A stretch of DNA of 64,000 nucleotides from positions 353-64,352 of the forward strand of contig NZ_JAEQ01000022.1 of the NCBI RefSeq assembly GCF_000518985.1. The letters are read 5' to 3'. The notes under the pieces are model-generated. The model searched no databases, was not told where the DNA came from, and saw only the letters and a list, made by a program, of their open reading frames with translations. The position numbers and the translations under genes are program-made. This stretch comes from Chelativorans sp. J32. GTDB taxonomy: Bacteria > Pseudomonadota > Alphaproteobacteria > Rhizobiales > Rhizobiaceae. This document shows, piece after piece, positions 37,722 to 47,656 of the stretch (its first letter is position 1; every line of letters starts with the position of its first letter).

Positions 37722-39652
37722 GCCAGGCGCCGTAGATCCTTGTCCGAGGGAGCGGGGGGCAGCCTGGGTACCGCGGCAAGTCGGCCATTCTCGCCGATCA
37801 GGCTGAACAGCACCTCGCGCACCGCCGCCACATCGGCATGCTCCATGGCAAGCTTCAGCTGTGCGATCATCGCCGGTATCTGCTCCGTCGTTCCCAACTG
37901 GGCCGCTCGCAGGATTTTGGGATGACGCGTGGTCGTCACTCCGGTCGGGTCGTAGAAGAGCTCCTCGTGCAGCTTCTCGCCCTCGCGCATGCCGACGGTG
38001 ACGACCTCGATGTCGCCATCCGGATTGTCCTCGTTGCGGACGGAGAAGCCTGCAAGCATGATCATGTCTTCGGCGAGTTGGCGTATCCGGATCGGCTCGC
38101 CCATGTCGAGGAGAAGGATGTCGCCGCTTCGTGAAAGGGCACCCGCCTGCACGATCAATCCCGCCGCCTCGCGCACAGACATGAAATAGCGCGTCATGTC
38201 CTCATGCGTGAGGGTGACCGGTCCACCTGCGGCGATCTGCTCTTTGAAGAGCGGCACGACCGAGCCGCTCGACCCGATGACATTGCCGAAGCGGACGGAG
38301 GAGAAGACCCGGCTTTCGTCTTTCTTGCGCGCCTCCTCGCCGTAATAGCGCACGATCAGTTCCGCCCATCGCTTCGTTGCGCCCATGACGCTTGTCGGCC
38401 GCACGGCCTTATCCGAAGAAATGAGGATGAAGTTCTGCACATTGCCAGCGCAGGCTTCTTCCACCAGGGTCAAGGTGCCGAATACGTTGTTGCGCACGCC
38501 CTCGAGCGGATTGCTTTCCACCAGCGGCACATGCTTGTAGGCAGCACAATGATAAACCGTCTGGATTTCGTGCTCTATGAGCGTCCGCCGGACGAGGCGC
38601 GCGTCTCCGATTGAGCCAAGCACGGGGACTATCGGAAAATTACCATAGCGCCGCAGTTCCCGTTCGATGTTGTAGAGCCCAAGCTCGTTCATCTCGAAGA
38701 GCACGAGCTTTGTCGGGTTGCCCTGGGCGATCGTCCTGCACACCTCGGAACCAATAGATCCGGCCGCGCCCGTGACCATGATGATGCGGCCTTCCAGGCT
38801 TGAACGCATCAGCTCGGGGTCGGCAGGAACGGGAGAACGGCCCAGAAGGTCGTCGATATCGATGTCGCGCACATAGCTGACGAGATATTTACCCGTGGCC
38901 ACGTCGGCAATTGACGGAAGAACGCGGATCTTCACGGGAAACCGTCCCAGCCGCGCCACCAGTTCCCTGCGACGCCGAGTGCTGGATGATGAGGCGGTTA
39001 CGATGACTTCTTGGGCCTCGGTATCCGAGACCAGCTCTTCGAGCTGTTCGGAGGGGTATACGCGGATGCCGACGATCTCCATGCCATGCAGGCTGCGATC
39101 GTCGCTGACGATGCCGACGACCTGCCGGTCTCCGGATGCGCTCAGTGCGTTCGCAAGCTGCATGGCCGCGTCGCCCGCGCCATAGATGATGACCCGGTTC
39201 TTGTGGGTGTCGTGTGCTATCCCGCCATTGAGCAGCCACTTCAGACCGAGACGGCTGCCGATGACGCCGACCAGGCTTCCCGCCCAATAGAGCACGGCGA
39301 TCGTGCGCGGGATGCCCTCGGCTCCATAGGAGAGGGTGATGAAGACCAGCGAGACCCAGGCGAGATTGGCGAAGGTAACGGCCTTGATCATGGTCCAGAT
39401 CGCCCGTTCCTGAAGATAGCGCAGGACGGCTCGATAAAGGCCCATCCGGACGAAGATCGGGATGGCGATGGCAGGCGCTGCCAGGATGAGAAGCGTCTGC
39501 TCGAAATTGGGAACGAAGAATCGGTTGAAGCGGAAGCAGAAGGCCAGCCAGACGATCGCGACCAGACCGACAATGTCGGCCGTCAGCAACATGATCTTCT
39601 TTGAGCGGCGCGAGCGCATATGAAGCCACTCGACCGCGCGACTTAGCCGCAT
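37718..39652 (-). CDS. Nucleotide-sugar 4,6-dehydratase, WbpM/PglF/CapD family
   Basis: A 644-residue membrane-bound dehydratase. Four or so membrane helices (about 18-125) are followed by a CoA-binding-like Rossmann unit (about 135-260) and the SDR catalytic domain (about 285-580) with GAAGSIGSEV. The catalytic triad reads SSDKAV and SVMGATKRW, with Met in the usual Tyr place, as known for WbpM. It probably dehydrates UDP-GlcNAc to the 4-keto sugar. An aminotransferase of the right type (DegT) lies 2 kb away, past a tRNA and a phosphomannomutase gene. Confidence 0.93.
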   Translation of the reverse strand: MRLSRAVEWLHMRSRRSKKIMLLTADIVGLVAIVWLAFCFRFNRFFVPNFEQTLLILAAPAIAIPIFVRMGLYRAVLRYLQERAIWTMIKAVTFANLAWVSLVFITLSYGAEGIPRTIAVLYWAGSLVGVIGSRLGLKWLLNGGIAHDTHKNRVIIYGAGDAAMQLANALSASGDRQVVGIVSDDRSLHGMEIVGIRVYPSEQLEELVSDTEAQEVIVTASSSSTRRRRELVARLGRFPVKIRVLPSIADVATGKYLVSYVRDIDIDDLLGRSPVPADPELMRSSLEGRIIMVTGAAGSIGSEVCRTIAQGNPTKLVLFEMNELGLYNIERELRRYGNFPIVPVLGSIGDARLVRRTLIEHEIQTVYHCAAYKHVPLVESNPLEGVRNNVFGTLTLVEEACAGNVQNFILISSDKAVRPTSVMGATKRWAELIVRYYGEEARKKDESRVFSSVRFGNVIGSSGSVVPLFKEQIAAGGPVTLTHEDMTRYFMSVREAAGLIVQAGALSRSGDILLLDMGEPIRIRQLAEDMIMLAGFSVRNEDNPDGDIEVVTVGMREGEKLHEELFYDPTGVTTTRHPKILRAAQLGTTEQIPAMIAQLKLAMEHADVAAVREVLFSLIGENGRLAAVPRLPPAPSDKDLRRLA

Positions 39653-39827
39653 ATCTCACCCTCGGTTTTCATGAACAGAATAGGCGAAAAGCTTGAAACT
39701 TCCGCAAACAACTGAGCCCTCCTAGCAGTCTAACAGTCGATGGTCGATCAATTTACGTATCGGGGAAAGGGAGAAGTTGTAATCTGTGAATAGAGGCGTG
39801 ACACGCAATCCAGGCCATTTTTGGCCG

Positions 39828-39856
39828 TTGCGCCGCACAGCCGAAACCAATATATG
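39828..39856 (+). promoter_or_regulatory. Putative sigma-70 promoter for tRNA-Gln
   Basis: TTGCGC (39828-39833) and TATATG (39851-39856) are separated by 17 bases and lie 33 bases ahead of the tRNA 5' end. The spacing is ideal; the elements match the consensus only in part. Confidence 0.45.
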
Positions 39857-39888
39857 AGCGGGCTCTGACACCGGCCTTGTGTCGGCGA

Positions 39889-39963
39889 TGGGGCGTAGCC
39901 AAGCGGTAAGGCAGCGGTTTTTGGTACCGCCATTCCCAGGTTCGAATCCTGGCGCCCCAGCCA
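39889..39963 (+). tRNA. tRNA-Gln (anticodon TTG)
   Basis: A 75-base tRNA gene including an encoded CCA. The acceptor arm TGGGGCG pairs with CGCCCCA, the D arm is AGCCAAGCGGTAAGGC, and the anticodon stem GCGGT/ACCGC encloses loop TTTTGGT with anticodon TTG. The T arm is CCAGGTTCGAATCCTGG. There is no intron or unusual mismatch. It reads CAA and CAG glutamine codons. Confidence 0.97.
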
Positions 39964-40029
39964 AGTTTCCTCTCGTTGAAATGAACGATCCGACCGTCCA
40001 TGCGAACGGCTCCTCCTGTCTGGAGGCTC

Positions 40030-40055
40030 CCTGGCGGAATTGGAACTCCGCCAGG
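40030..40055. terminator. Hairpin between tRNA-Gln and the phosphomannomutase gene
   Basis: Perfect 9-bp arms CCTGGCGGA and TCCGCCAGG with an 8-base loop. It lies 66 bases after the tRNA and 18 bases after the end of the minus-strand gene, so it can serve both. There is no T-run. Confidence 0.5.
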
Positions 40056-40072
40056 AACCCGGACAGAGCTGG

Positions 40073-41428
40073 CTAAGCTTCGATCAGCCCACGCAGTTCC
40101 TGCACCTTCTCCTCGAGGAGCTTCTGGTCGGCGCGCGTTTCCACATTGAGGCGCAGCAGCGGCTCCGTGTTTGAGGCGCGCAGATTGAAGCGCCAATCGT
40201 CGAAAGCCATGCCGAGACCGTCGATCGTTTCCAGCGTGGGATTGAAGCGCTGGTAGTGCTCTGCAACCCTCTCCTGGACGGCCTTGGAATCGGCCACCGT
40301 GAAATTGATCTCGCCGGAACAGGGGAAGGCGGCGATGCGCTCTTCCAGCGTTTCCGCGAGAGTGACGCCGGTGGCCGAAAGCTCGCAGACAACATCGAGC
40401 CAGGTGAGCATGCCGGAATCGCAATAGGCGAAGTCCCGGAAATAATGGTGCGCGCTCATCTCGCCGCCATAGATGGCGTTCTCCTCGCGCATCATGTGCT
40501 TGAAATAGGCGTGTCCGGTACGACAGGGTTTTGCGACGCCGCCGGCACTTTCCACGACGTCGATCGTGTTCCAGGTGAGTCGCGGATCATAGAGGATCGT
40601 GCTGCCCGGCGCCTTTTTGAGCATGCGCTGGGCAATCATGCCGACGAGGTAATAGCCCTCCACGAACCGGCCCTTGTGGTCGTAGAGGAAGCAGCGGTCG
40701 AAATCCCCGTCCCAGGCGATGGCAAGGTCCGCTCCTTGCTCCACAACCGCCTTGCTGGCCTTCTCGCGCTTTTCCGGCAGAAGCGGATTCGGCACGCCAT
40801 TGGGCAGCCACGGATTGGGATCGTGGTCGATCTTGATGAAGGTGAAGGGCAGGTGTTTTTCCAAGAGGTCGATGATCGGGCCGGCGCAGCCATTGCCTGC
40901 ATGGCAGACGATCTTCATCGGCTTGAGGTCCTGGCCGGCCACTTCCTCGAGCAGGCGCTCGATGTAGAGATTGCGATCGCAGACCGGATGCAACGTGCCG
41001 CGTGACGAGTAGCTGGTGGCGGTCGGAAAAACCCTGTCGGAGCGCAGCAGCTCTTCGATCGGGTTGAAGGCGTTGTCCGGCGTGGCGGCGGAGGCTCCCT
41101 TCAGCACCATCTTGATACCGTTATAATCCGGTGGATTGTGGCTCGCGGTTACCATCAGGCCGGCATCCGCCCCGGAGCGCGCCGTATGGAAATAAACCTC
41201 TTCCGTACCGCACTGGCCGACGGGAAGCACATCCACCCCGCTGTCGAGGAGTCCTTGCGTCAGCGCGCCCGCAAGAGCAGGGCTGTCGAGCCGCATGTCG
41301 TGACCGATCACGACGGTTTTCGATCCCAGCGCCTCCTTCATCGCCTGGGCGAAGCGATAAGCAAAGGGCGTGTTGATCTCCTCCGGAATCCGGCCGCGGA
41401 CATCATAGGCCTTGAAGGGAGCACTCAT
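40073..41428 (-). CDS. Phosphomannomutase/phosphoglucomutase (ManB/CpsG type)
   Basis: A 451-residue alpha-D-phosphohexomutase. The N-terminus has AYDVRGRIPEEIN, the catalytic serine loop is MVTASHNPPDYNG, the metal loop is WDGDFDRCF, and the sugar-binding loop is YGGEMSAHHYF. The phosphate-binding RASNTEPLLR-like stretch is near the end. It makes mannose-1-phosphate (and perhaps glucose-1-phosphate) for GDP-mannose and surface sugars. Size and motifs are normal. It is divergent from the DegT gene across 218 bases of AT-rich, gene-free DNA. Confidence 0.93.
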   Translation of the reverse strand: MSAPFKAYDVRGRIPEEINTPFAYRFAQAMKEALGSKTVVIGHDMRLDSPALAGALTQGLLDSGVDVLPVGQCGTEEVYFHTARSGADAGLMVTASHNPPDYNGIKMVLKGASAATPDNAFNPIEELLRSDRVFPTATSYSSRGTLHPVCDRNLYIERLLEEVAGQDLKPMKIVCHAGNGCAGPIIDLLEKHLPFTFIKIDHDPNPWLPNGVPNPLLPEKREKASKAVVEQGADLAIAWDGDFDRCFLYDHKGRFVEGYYLVGMIAQRMLKKAPGSTILYDPRLTWNTIDVVESAGGVAKPCRTGHAYFKHMMREENAIYGGEMSAHHYFRDFAYCDSGMLTWLDVVCELSATGVTLAETLEERIAAFPCSGEINFTVADSKAVQERVAEHYQRFNPTLETIDGLGMAFDDWRFNLRASNTEPLLRLNVETRADQKLLEEKVQELRGLIEA

Positions 41429-41646
41429 GCGTTCCTGTCTCCTGTCTGACAGAGAGTTGGATTGGTCGAAATACGAAACTGGTTATTTGTTAGATGTGAA
41501 ATTTTTCAGACGCAAACGCCAAGCCTCGGCCCTTGGTCACCGCGTGTAACAACGCCTGCGACAGAGTGAACGTTCCTTTTTGTTGCGAAACGCCGGGCGC
41601 CCGCCTATTCACCCAATCACACCACACCACGTACAGGGCAACCGGC

Positions 41647-42765
41647 ATGCAATTCATCGACCTCGGCAAGCAGCGCGAACGCATTCAGGACAGGCTGGAG
41701 AAGAGGTTGGCGAAGGTGCTGGCCGAGGGGCGCTACATTCTCGGGCCCGAAGTCGCAGAATTCGAAGAGAAGATCGCGGCCTATCTCGGCGTCAAGCATG
41801 TGGTGGCCTGTGCGAACGGCACCGACGCGCTGCTGATGCCGCTGATGGCAAAGGGAATCGGGCCGGGCGATGCGGTATTCGTCCCGAGCTTCACCTTCGC
41901 GGCGACTGCGGAGGTTGTGGCGCTTGCCGGCGCATCGCCGGTCTTCGTCGACGTCGACCCGGACACCTATAATATCGATATTGAAAGCCTCGAGGCTGCG
42001 ATTGCGGCAGTTCGGGAACAGAGCGAGCTTACACCGAAGGCAATCATCCCCGTCGATCTCTTCGGTCTGGCCGCCGATTATGGTGCGATCGGCAGGATCG
42101 CGGCGCGCGAAGGCCTGTTCGTGATCGAGGATGCGGCCCAGGCCATCGGCGGAGCTCAGGGGAACACCATGTGCGGCGCCTTTGGCGATGTGGCGGGCAC
42201 CAGCTTTTATCCGGCAAAACCGCTCGGCTGCTACGGGGACGGCGGAGCCATGTTCACCAATGACGCCGAGCTTGCAGAAATCCTCCGTTCCGTCGCCTTC
42301 CATGGCAAGGGCAAAAGCCAATACGACAATGTCCGGGTTGGGCTGAATTCGCGGCTCGATACGATGCAGGCGGCGATCCTGATCGAGAAGCTCGCCATAC
42401 TCCCGGAGGAGATGGAGCTTCGCCAGAAGGTCGCGGCGCGCTACAGCGAGGCCCTCGCCGAGGTGGTGAAGGTTCCGGTGATTCCCGCCGGCAATCGTTC
42501 GGCCTGGGCGCAATACGCGATCGAGACGCCGGCCCGCGACAAGGTCAGGGCAGCACTAAAGGATGAAGGCATTCCCTCCGTCGTTTATTACGAAAAGCCG
42601 CTGCACCTGCAGGAGGCATATGCCGCCTATCCGCGGACGCCGAAGGGATTGCCGGTTTCAGAGAGCCTGCCCGAGCGCATTCTCTGCTTGCCGATGCACC
42701 CCTACCTCACGGAAGCCGATCAGGACCGCATCATCCTCACCATCCGCCAAGCCGTGGAAGGGTAG
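41647..42765 (+). CDS. DegT/DnrJ/EryC1/StrS family sugar aminotransferase
   Basis: A 372-residue PLP enzyme of the sugar aminotransferase family. The PLP lysine lies in [15 protein letters not shown], and [11 protein letters not shown]-like, CANGTDAL and [14 protein letters not shown] are conserved. These enzymes convert 4-keto or 3-keto nucleotide sugars to amino sugars. With the WbpM-type dehydratase and PglC-like transferase it could make and mount a UDP-aminosugar, an inference from the locus. I use ATG 41647; the open frame reaches 41533, but that part is not family-like. Confidence 0.93.
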   Translation: MQFIDLGKQRERIQDRLEKRLAKVLAEGRYILGPEVAEFEEKIAAYLGVKHVVACANGTDALLMPLMAKGIGPGDAVFVPSFTFAATAEVVALAGASPVFVDVDPDTYNIDIESLEAAIAAVREQSELTPKAIIPVDLFGLAADYGAIGRIAAREGLFVIEDAAQAIGGAQGNTMCGAFGDVAGTSFYPAKPLGCYGDGGAMFTNDAELAEILRSVAFHGKGKSQYDNVRVGLNSRLDTMQAAILIEKLAILPEEMELRQKVAARYSEALAEVVKVPVIPAGNRSAWAQYAIETPARDKVRAALKDEGIPSVVYYEKPLHLQEAYAAYPRTPKGLPVSESLPERILCLPMHPYLTEADQDRIILTIRQAVEG

Positions 42766-42826
42766 TCAGCTTCCGTGCGAAAGCGCTGACGGAAGAAGTT
42801 TTCGCTTTAGCCGCAAATGGCGCAAA

Positions 42827-42859
42827 GGCAGGATCGATCCTGCCGCGCCTTTAGTTTTG
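42827..42859 (+). terminator. Terminator after the DegT gene
   Basis: A perfect 18-bp palindrome GGCAGGATCGATCCTGCC (42827-42844) is followed by GCGCC and then TTTAGTTTT. It lies 61 bases after the DegT stop and 84 before cysD. Confidence 0.65.
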
Positions 42860-42943
42860 GTCACCTTGAGGTGGCTGATGGCCCAATGCTATTTCCGACA
42901 AGCGGCGCTTAGGGCCGCTATCCGGAACAGGTCATTGGTCGAA

Positions 42944-43849
42944 ATGGCGGCAGATCTCACCCACCTCCAGCGGCTCGAAGCCGAATCGATCCACATCATG
43001 CGGGAGGTGGCGGCGAATTTTGCACGACCGGTGATGCTCTATTCCGTAGGCAAGGATTCGTCGGTGCTGTTGCATCTGGCGATGAAGGCCTTCTATCCGG
43101 CCAGGCCGCCTTTTCCCTTTCTTCATGTGGACACCACGTGGAAATTCAGGGAGATGATCGCCTTCCGCGACCGCATGGCGGCGGAACTGGGGTTTGATCT
43201 CCTCGTCCATATCAATGAAGAGGGTGTGCGGGACGGTATCAACCCGTTCGACCACGGCTCGAATGTGCACACGCACATCATGAAGACCGTGGGACTGAGG
43301 CAAGCGCTCGATAAATACGGCTTCGACGCGGCGTTCGGCGGTGCCAGGAGGGATGAGGAGAAGTCCCGCGCCAAGGAACGCATCTTCTCCTTTCGTACGG
43401 CAAACCATGCCTGGGATCCCAAGAACCAGCGCCCCGAAATGTGGAAGATCTACAATACCCGCGTGGCCCCTGGCGAGTCGATCCGGGTGTTCCCGCTGTC
43501 GAACTGGACCGAGCTCGACATTTGGCAATACATTCTGCACGAGGGTATCCCGATCGTACCGCTTTACTTTGCGAAGAAGCGGCCCGTGGTAAACCGCGGC
43601 GGGATGTTGATCCTGGTCGACGATGAGCGGATGAAGCTCCTTCCGGGAGAGGTGGTGGAGGAGCGCATGGTGCGTTTCCGCACACTTGGTTGCTATCCGC
43701 TGACCGGAGCGATCGATTCCACCGCTGCGACGCTCGAAGACATCGTCTCGGAAATGCTCACCGCACGGACTTCGGAGCGCCAAGGGCGCCTCATCGATAG
43801 CGACGAGGCGGGCTCGATGGAAAAGAAGAAGCGCGAGGGATATTTCTGA
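42944..43849 (+). CDS. cysD: Sulfate adenylyltransferase subunit 2
   Basis: A 301-residue ATP-PPi-type enzyme that adenylates sulfate, driven by the GTPase CysN. The PP-loop is [13 protein letters not shown], and the stretches [31 protein letters not shown] and [14 protein letters not shown] are all conserved. The start ATG 42944 ([14 protein letters not shown]) gives the family N-terminus and exact family length. The stop overlaps the cysNC start by one base. Confidence 0.95.
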   Translation: MAADLTHLQRLEAESIHIMREVAANFARPVMLYSVGKDSSVLLHLAMKAFYPARPPFPFLHVDTTWKFREMIAFRDRMAAELGFDLLVHINEEGVRDGINPFDHGSNVHTHIMKTVGLRQALDKYGFDAAFGGARRDEEKSRAKERIFSFRTANHAWDPKNQRPEMWKIYNTRVAPGESIRVFPLSNWTELDIWQYILHEGIPIVPLYFAKKRPVVNRGGMLILVDDERMKLLPGEVVEERMVRFRTLGCYPLTGAIDSTAATLEDIVSEMLTARTSERQGRLIDSDEAGSMEKKKREGYF

Positions 43850-45771
43850 TGCTGACTGCCAATGCCGCAGCCGCGCTTCTCGACACCGAGGCGGAAGCTG
43901 CAGATATCCGCACCTATCTCGCAACCCAGGAACGCAAGACGCTCCTGCGGTTTCTGACCTGCGGCTCCGTCGATGATGGCAAGTCGACGCTGATCGGCAG
44001 ATTGCTCTACGACACGAAGCTGATTTTCGAGGATCAGCTCTCCGTGCTGGAGCAGGATTCGAAGAAGCACGGCACGACGGGAGGTGACATCGATCTGGCC
44101 TTGCTGGTCGATGGTCTGGAAGCCGAGCGCCAGCAGGGCATCACCATCGATGTGGCCTATCGCTTCTTCTCCACGCCGAAACGCAAATTCATCGTCGCGG
44201 ACACGCCCGGCCATGAGCAATACACCCGAAACATGGCTACCGGCGCCTCGACCGCCGATCTTGCTGTGGTTTTGGTGGATGCGCGCCAGGGCGTCCTGGA
44301 ACAGACGCGCCGCCATTCGATCATCGCATCGCTGCTCGGGATCAGACACATCGTGCTGGCGGTGAACAAGATCGATCTCGTCGATTTCGATCAGCAGGCC
44401 TTTGAGCGTATCATTGCCGACTATGAATCCTTCGTGAGCGATCTCGATTTTTCCTCGGTGGTCGCAATCCCGATATCGGCTCGCCACGGCGACAATGTCA
44501 CGAGCGTTTCCGAGCGCACTCCTTGGTATGCGGGCCCTTCGCTGATCGGGCATCTGGAAAACGTGGAGATTGGGGCCGAGGACCGGGCGCGGCCCTTCCG
44601 GTTCCCTGTGCAATATGTGAACCGGCCCAATCTCGATTTCCGCGGGTTTGCGGGCACGATCACTTCCGGCTCCATTGCCGTCGGCAGCGAGGTGATGGTC
44701 GCGAAATCCGGGCGGCGCACGCGTGTGAAGCGCATCGTCACCTATGACGGGGACCTGGCGAGCGCGTCCGAGGGCCAGGCAGTCACGCTGCTGCTTGAGG
44801 ACGAGGTGGAGGTGTCGCGCGGCGAGATGCTGGTAACACCGGAATCTCGGCCCAACGTGGCGGACCAGTTTGCGGCCAATGTCGTCTGGTTCGATGAGCA
44901 TCCGCTATTGCCCGGCCGCATGTATCTGCTGCGGACCGAGACGGAGGAGGTAAGCGCCACGGTTACGCATCTGAAGCACCGGGTGAACATCAACAACTTC
45001 GCCCACGAGGCGGCCAAGAGCCTCGACCTGAACGAGGTCGGCGTCTGCAATCTGTCGCTCCAGGCCCCCATCGTCTTCGATTCCTTCAAGGAGAACCGAT
45101 CGACCGGTTCCTTCATTCTGATCGACCGGGTAACGAACGCGACGGTCGGCGCGGGCATGATCCTGCATCCGCTTCGCCGAGCCGCGAACATTCATTGGCA
45201 GGCAATGGACGTCACGAAAGCCTCCCGTGCCGCCCTGAAGCACCAGAAGCCGGCTGTGCTCTGGTTCACCGGCCTTTCGGGTTCTGGAAAATCGACGATC
45301 GCCAATCTCCTGGAAAAGAAGCTGCACGCAGCGGGACGGCACACCTATATCCTCGATGGCGACAATGTGCGCCACGGTCTGAACCGGGATTTGGGTTTCA
45401 CCGAGGAGGATCGGGTGGAGAACATCCGCCGCGTGGCCGAGGTGGCCCGCTTGATGGTGGATGCCGGGCTCATCGTGCTCGTATCCTTCATCTCTCCCTT
45501 CCAGGCCGAACGCCGTATGGCGCGCGACCTGATGGGAGACGGGGAGTTCATCGAGGTGTTCGTCGATACGCCCTTCGAGGAATGCGCCAGGCGCGATCCG
45601 AAGGGGCTCTACGCGCGGGCGCTTAAGGGTGAACTAAAGAACTTCACGGGCGTGGATTCCCCTTACGAAATACCGGAAAATCCGGATCTCCACTTGCGTA
45701 CCCTGGGCCGCTCGCTCGAAAATATGGCGGACGAGTTGGAAAGCTGGCTGCGGGAGCGAGGCTATTGTTGA
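43849..45771 (+). CDS. cysN/C: Bifunctional sulfate adenylyltransferase subunit 1 / APS kinase
   Basis: A 640-residue fusion. The first 440 residues are the CysN GTPase with [27 protein letters not shown] and NKIDLVD. The last 185 residues are APS kinase (CysC) with [14 protein letters not shown] and [16 protein letters not shown]. The pair makes APS and then PAPS. Such CysNC fusions (NodQ-like) are usual in rhizobia. PAPS can serve sulfation or assimilation; the cysteine-path reductases are not in this window. Confidence 0.96.
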   Translation: MLTANAAAALLDTEAEAADIRTYLATQERKTLLRFLTCGSVDDGKSTLIGRLLYDTKLIFEDQLSVLEQDSKKHGTTGGDIDLALLVDGLEAERQQGITIDVAYRFFSTPKRKFIVADTPGHEQYTRNMATGASTADLAVVLVDARQGVLEQTRRHSIIASLLGIRHIVLAVNKIDLVDFDQQAFERIIADYESFVSDLDFSSVVAIPISARHGDNVTSVSERTPWYAGPSLIGHLENVEIGAEDRARPFRFPVQYVNRPNLDFRGFAGTITSGSIAVGSEVMVAKSGRRTRVKRIVTYDGDLASASEGQAVTLLLEDEVEVSRGEMLVTPESRPNVADQFAANVVWFDEHPLLPGRMYLLRTETEEVSATVTHLKHRVNINNFAHEAAKSLDLNEVGVCNLSLQAPIVFDSFKENRSTGSFILIDRVTNATVGAGMILHPLRRAANIHWQAMDVTKASRAALKHQKPAVLWFTGLSGSGKSTIANLLEKKLHAAGRHTYILDGDNVRHGLNRDLGFTEEDRVENIRRVAEVARLMVDAGLIVLVSFISPFQAERRMARDLMGDGEFIEVFVDTPFEECARRDPKGLYARALKGELKNFTGVDSPYEIPENPDLHLRTLGRSLENMADELESWLRERGYC

Positions 45772-46580
45772 ACCATGCCACCCGGTCCGCCACGGACGAA
45801 ACCGCTCTTCTGGCGCTTTTCGAAGAACTGGCGCTGAGCGCGGGCCGTGAGATCATGAGGCATTACGAAGCGGGGGTCCGCGTCGAACGGAAGTCCGATG
45901 CGTCTCCGGTGACCGAGGCCGACCGCGCCGCCGAGAGAATTATTCTGACCGGGCTCAGGTCTTCCGTCTCGGGAACACCTTGCGTTTCCGAAGAGGAGGC
46001 TTCTTGCGGCGTGCTGCCGGCCTGTGTCGACGAGGGCTTCTTCCTGGTCGATCCGCTCGATGGCACCCGGGAGTTCATCGAGCATCGGCCGGATTTTACC
46101 GTCAACATAGCCCTGATAAAGAACGCCGCGCCGGTCGTGGGTGTCGTCTATGCCCCCGCACGAGGCCTGCTCTATTCAGGGAGGATCGGCGGCGCCTTCG
46201 AGGTGGAATGCAGAGAGGGGGTAGAGAAGAGCCGCCGTCAGATCTGTGCCCGATTGCGCAGGAATCCACCGGCGATACTTGCAAGCCGCTCCCATTCGAC
46301 GCCGGAGACCGAGGACTTCATCGCCCGATACCCGGGCGCGCATACCGTCTCCATCGGCTCTTCGCTGAAATTCTGCATGCTGGCCCGCGGCGAAGCGGAT
46401 CTTTATCCGCGCTTCGGCCGCACCATGCAGTGGGATACGGCGGCGGGCGACGCTGTGCTCCGTGCGGCGGGCGGCCGGACGCTAACCCTTGACGGTGAGC
46501 TACTCACCTATGGTCCGAGGGAAGGAGAGGGGCTTGAGGCGTTCGCCAATCCCTTTTTCATCGCCGAAGGGCGCGCTTGA
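45765..46580 (+). CDS. cysQ: 3'(2'),5'-bisphosphate nucleotidase
   Basis: A 271-residue member of the inositol monophosphatase fold. The metal motif [22 protein letters not shown] is complete, and the earlier [14 protein letters not shown] and the late [16 protein letters not shown] motifs fit CysQ. It breaks down PAP, the by-product of PAPS use, so it suits a place after cysNC. The start is a TTG at 45765 overlapping the cysNC stop (another TTG follows directly); no ATG fits the family N-terminus. Confidence 0.93.
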   Translation: MLNHATRSATDETALLALFEELALSAGREIMRHYEAGVRVERKSDASPVTEADRAAERIILTGLRSSVSGTPCVSEEEASCGVLPACVDEGFFLVDPLDGTREFIEHRPDFTVNIALIKNAAPVVGVVYAPARGLLYSGRIGGAFEVECREGVEKSRRQICARLRRNPPAILASRSHSTPETEDFIARYPGAHTVSIGSSLKFCMLARGEADLYPRFGRTMQWDTAAGDAVLRAAGGRTLTLDGELLTYGPREGEGLEAFANPFFIAEGRA

Positions 46581-46650
46581 TGATGGTGTGGAAACGCCGG
46601 TGGACCCTTTGGCGCCTCCTGTTTAGGCGTATCGTTATTATTGAATCGGG

Positions 46651-47571
46651 CTAAATCTCATCCGCCCAGGGTGGATTGGCTCCGGCGCGCGAAACGGTCA
46701 CGGCCGCAACGCGGGTGGCGAAGGAGAGGGCGTCCCGGACAACCTCTGTCGTCAGAGAAGCCAGCCTTTCCTTCTTGAGAAAGCCTGTCTTCCTGAGTGC
46801 AGCCAGGATACCGGCATTGAATGAATCTCCGGCACCGACGGTGTCCACAACCGTCACGTTGACGGCGCTGATGACGAAGCTTCCGCCCCGCCAATAGGCC
46901 GACGCCCCTTTGGGGCCCGTGGTCACGATAACCAGCTTGGTTCCCGCTGCGAGCAGAACCTGTGCCACCTCCGCCGCCGAGGCAGGGCCTCCGAACCAGG
47001 CGAGATCCTCCTCGGAAATCTTGACGATATCCGCAATGGCCATCAGGCGCCGCATGCGTGCCTTATGTGCCAGTGGATCGCGAATGAATGCCTGGCGGAT
47101 GTTGGGATCAAGCATGATGACGCGCGTGGAGCTCTCCCGTGCCATCAAGCTCTCATAGGTGCTGCCGCAGGGTTCTGTTGCAAGACTGATGCCGCCGAAA
47201 AGAAGCGCCTCCACGCCATCGTCCAGGTCCGGCAGATCGGCTTCGAACAGCATCCGCCCTGCCGTGTTCTCGTCATAGAAGTCATAGCTCGCCTGGCCGT
47301 CGCTGAGTGAAACGAATGCAAGCGTCGTCGGACGGCTCGAAACAATGGCGTGGGTGAGGTCAACGCCGCTAGCGCGCAACGCATCTTGAAGCCGCACCCC
47401 GAAAAGATCCTCCGACAGGCCGGAAAAGAAGGAGACGGGGATGTCGAGCCGCCCGAGCGCGATTGCGGTGTTGAAGACCGAGCCGCCCACATGCGGTACG
47501 AATGCGGCATCGCCATCCGCCGTCTCGCGCGGCAGCATGTCGATCAACGCTTCTCCGCAACAAAGGATCAT
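46651..47571 (-). CDS. PfkB-family fructokinase-like sugar kinase
   Basis: A 306-residue ribokinase-fold kinase. The N-terminal substrate motif is GGSVFNTAIALGRL, and the catalytic motif is DTVGAGDSFNAGILAAL with the base Asp. The first residues (MILCCGEALIDMLP) are typical of fructokinases. It phosphorylates a free sugar, probably fructose, with ATP. It follows the LysR gene on the same strand, 85 bases downstream, with no clear terminator between them, so the two may share a message. Confidence 0.9.
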   Translation of the reverse strand: MILCCGEALIDMLPRETADGDAAFVPHVGGSVFNTAIALGRLDIPVSFFSGLSEDLFGVRLQDALRASGVDLTHAIVSSRPTTLAFVSLSDGQASYDFYDENTAGRMLFEADLPDLDDGVEALLFGGISLATEPCGSTYESLMARESSTRVIMLDPNIRQAFIRDPLAHKARMRRLMAIADIVKISEEDLAWFGGPASAAEVAQVLLAAGTKLVIVTTGPKGASAYWRGGSFVISAVNVTVVDTVGAGDSFNAGILAALRKTGFLKKERLASLTTEVVRDALSFATRVAAVTVSRAGANPPWADEI

Positions 47572-47656
47572 ACTTGTTCCTCCAACCGAACCGAATCAGG
47601 AGCTATGCTCGTGCTGAGCGTATTCCCGCAGCAGCATCGCGGAAAGAAGTGAAGAT

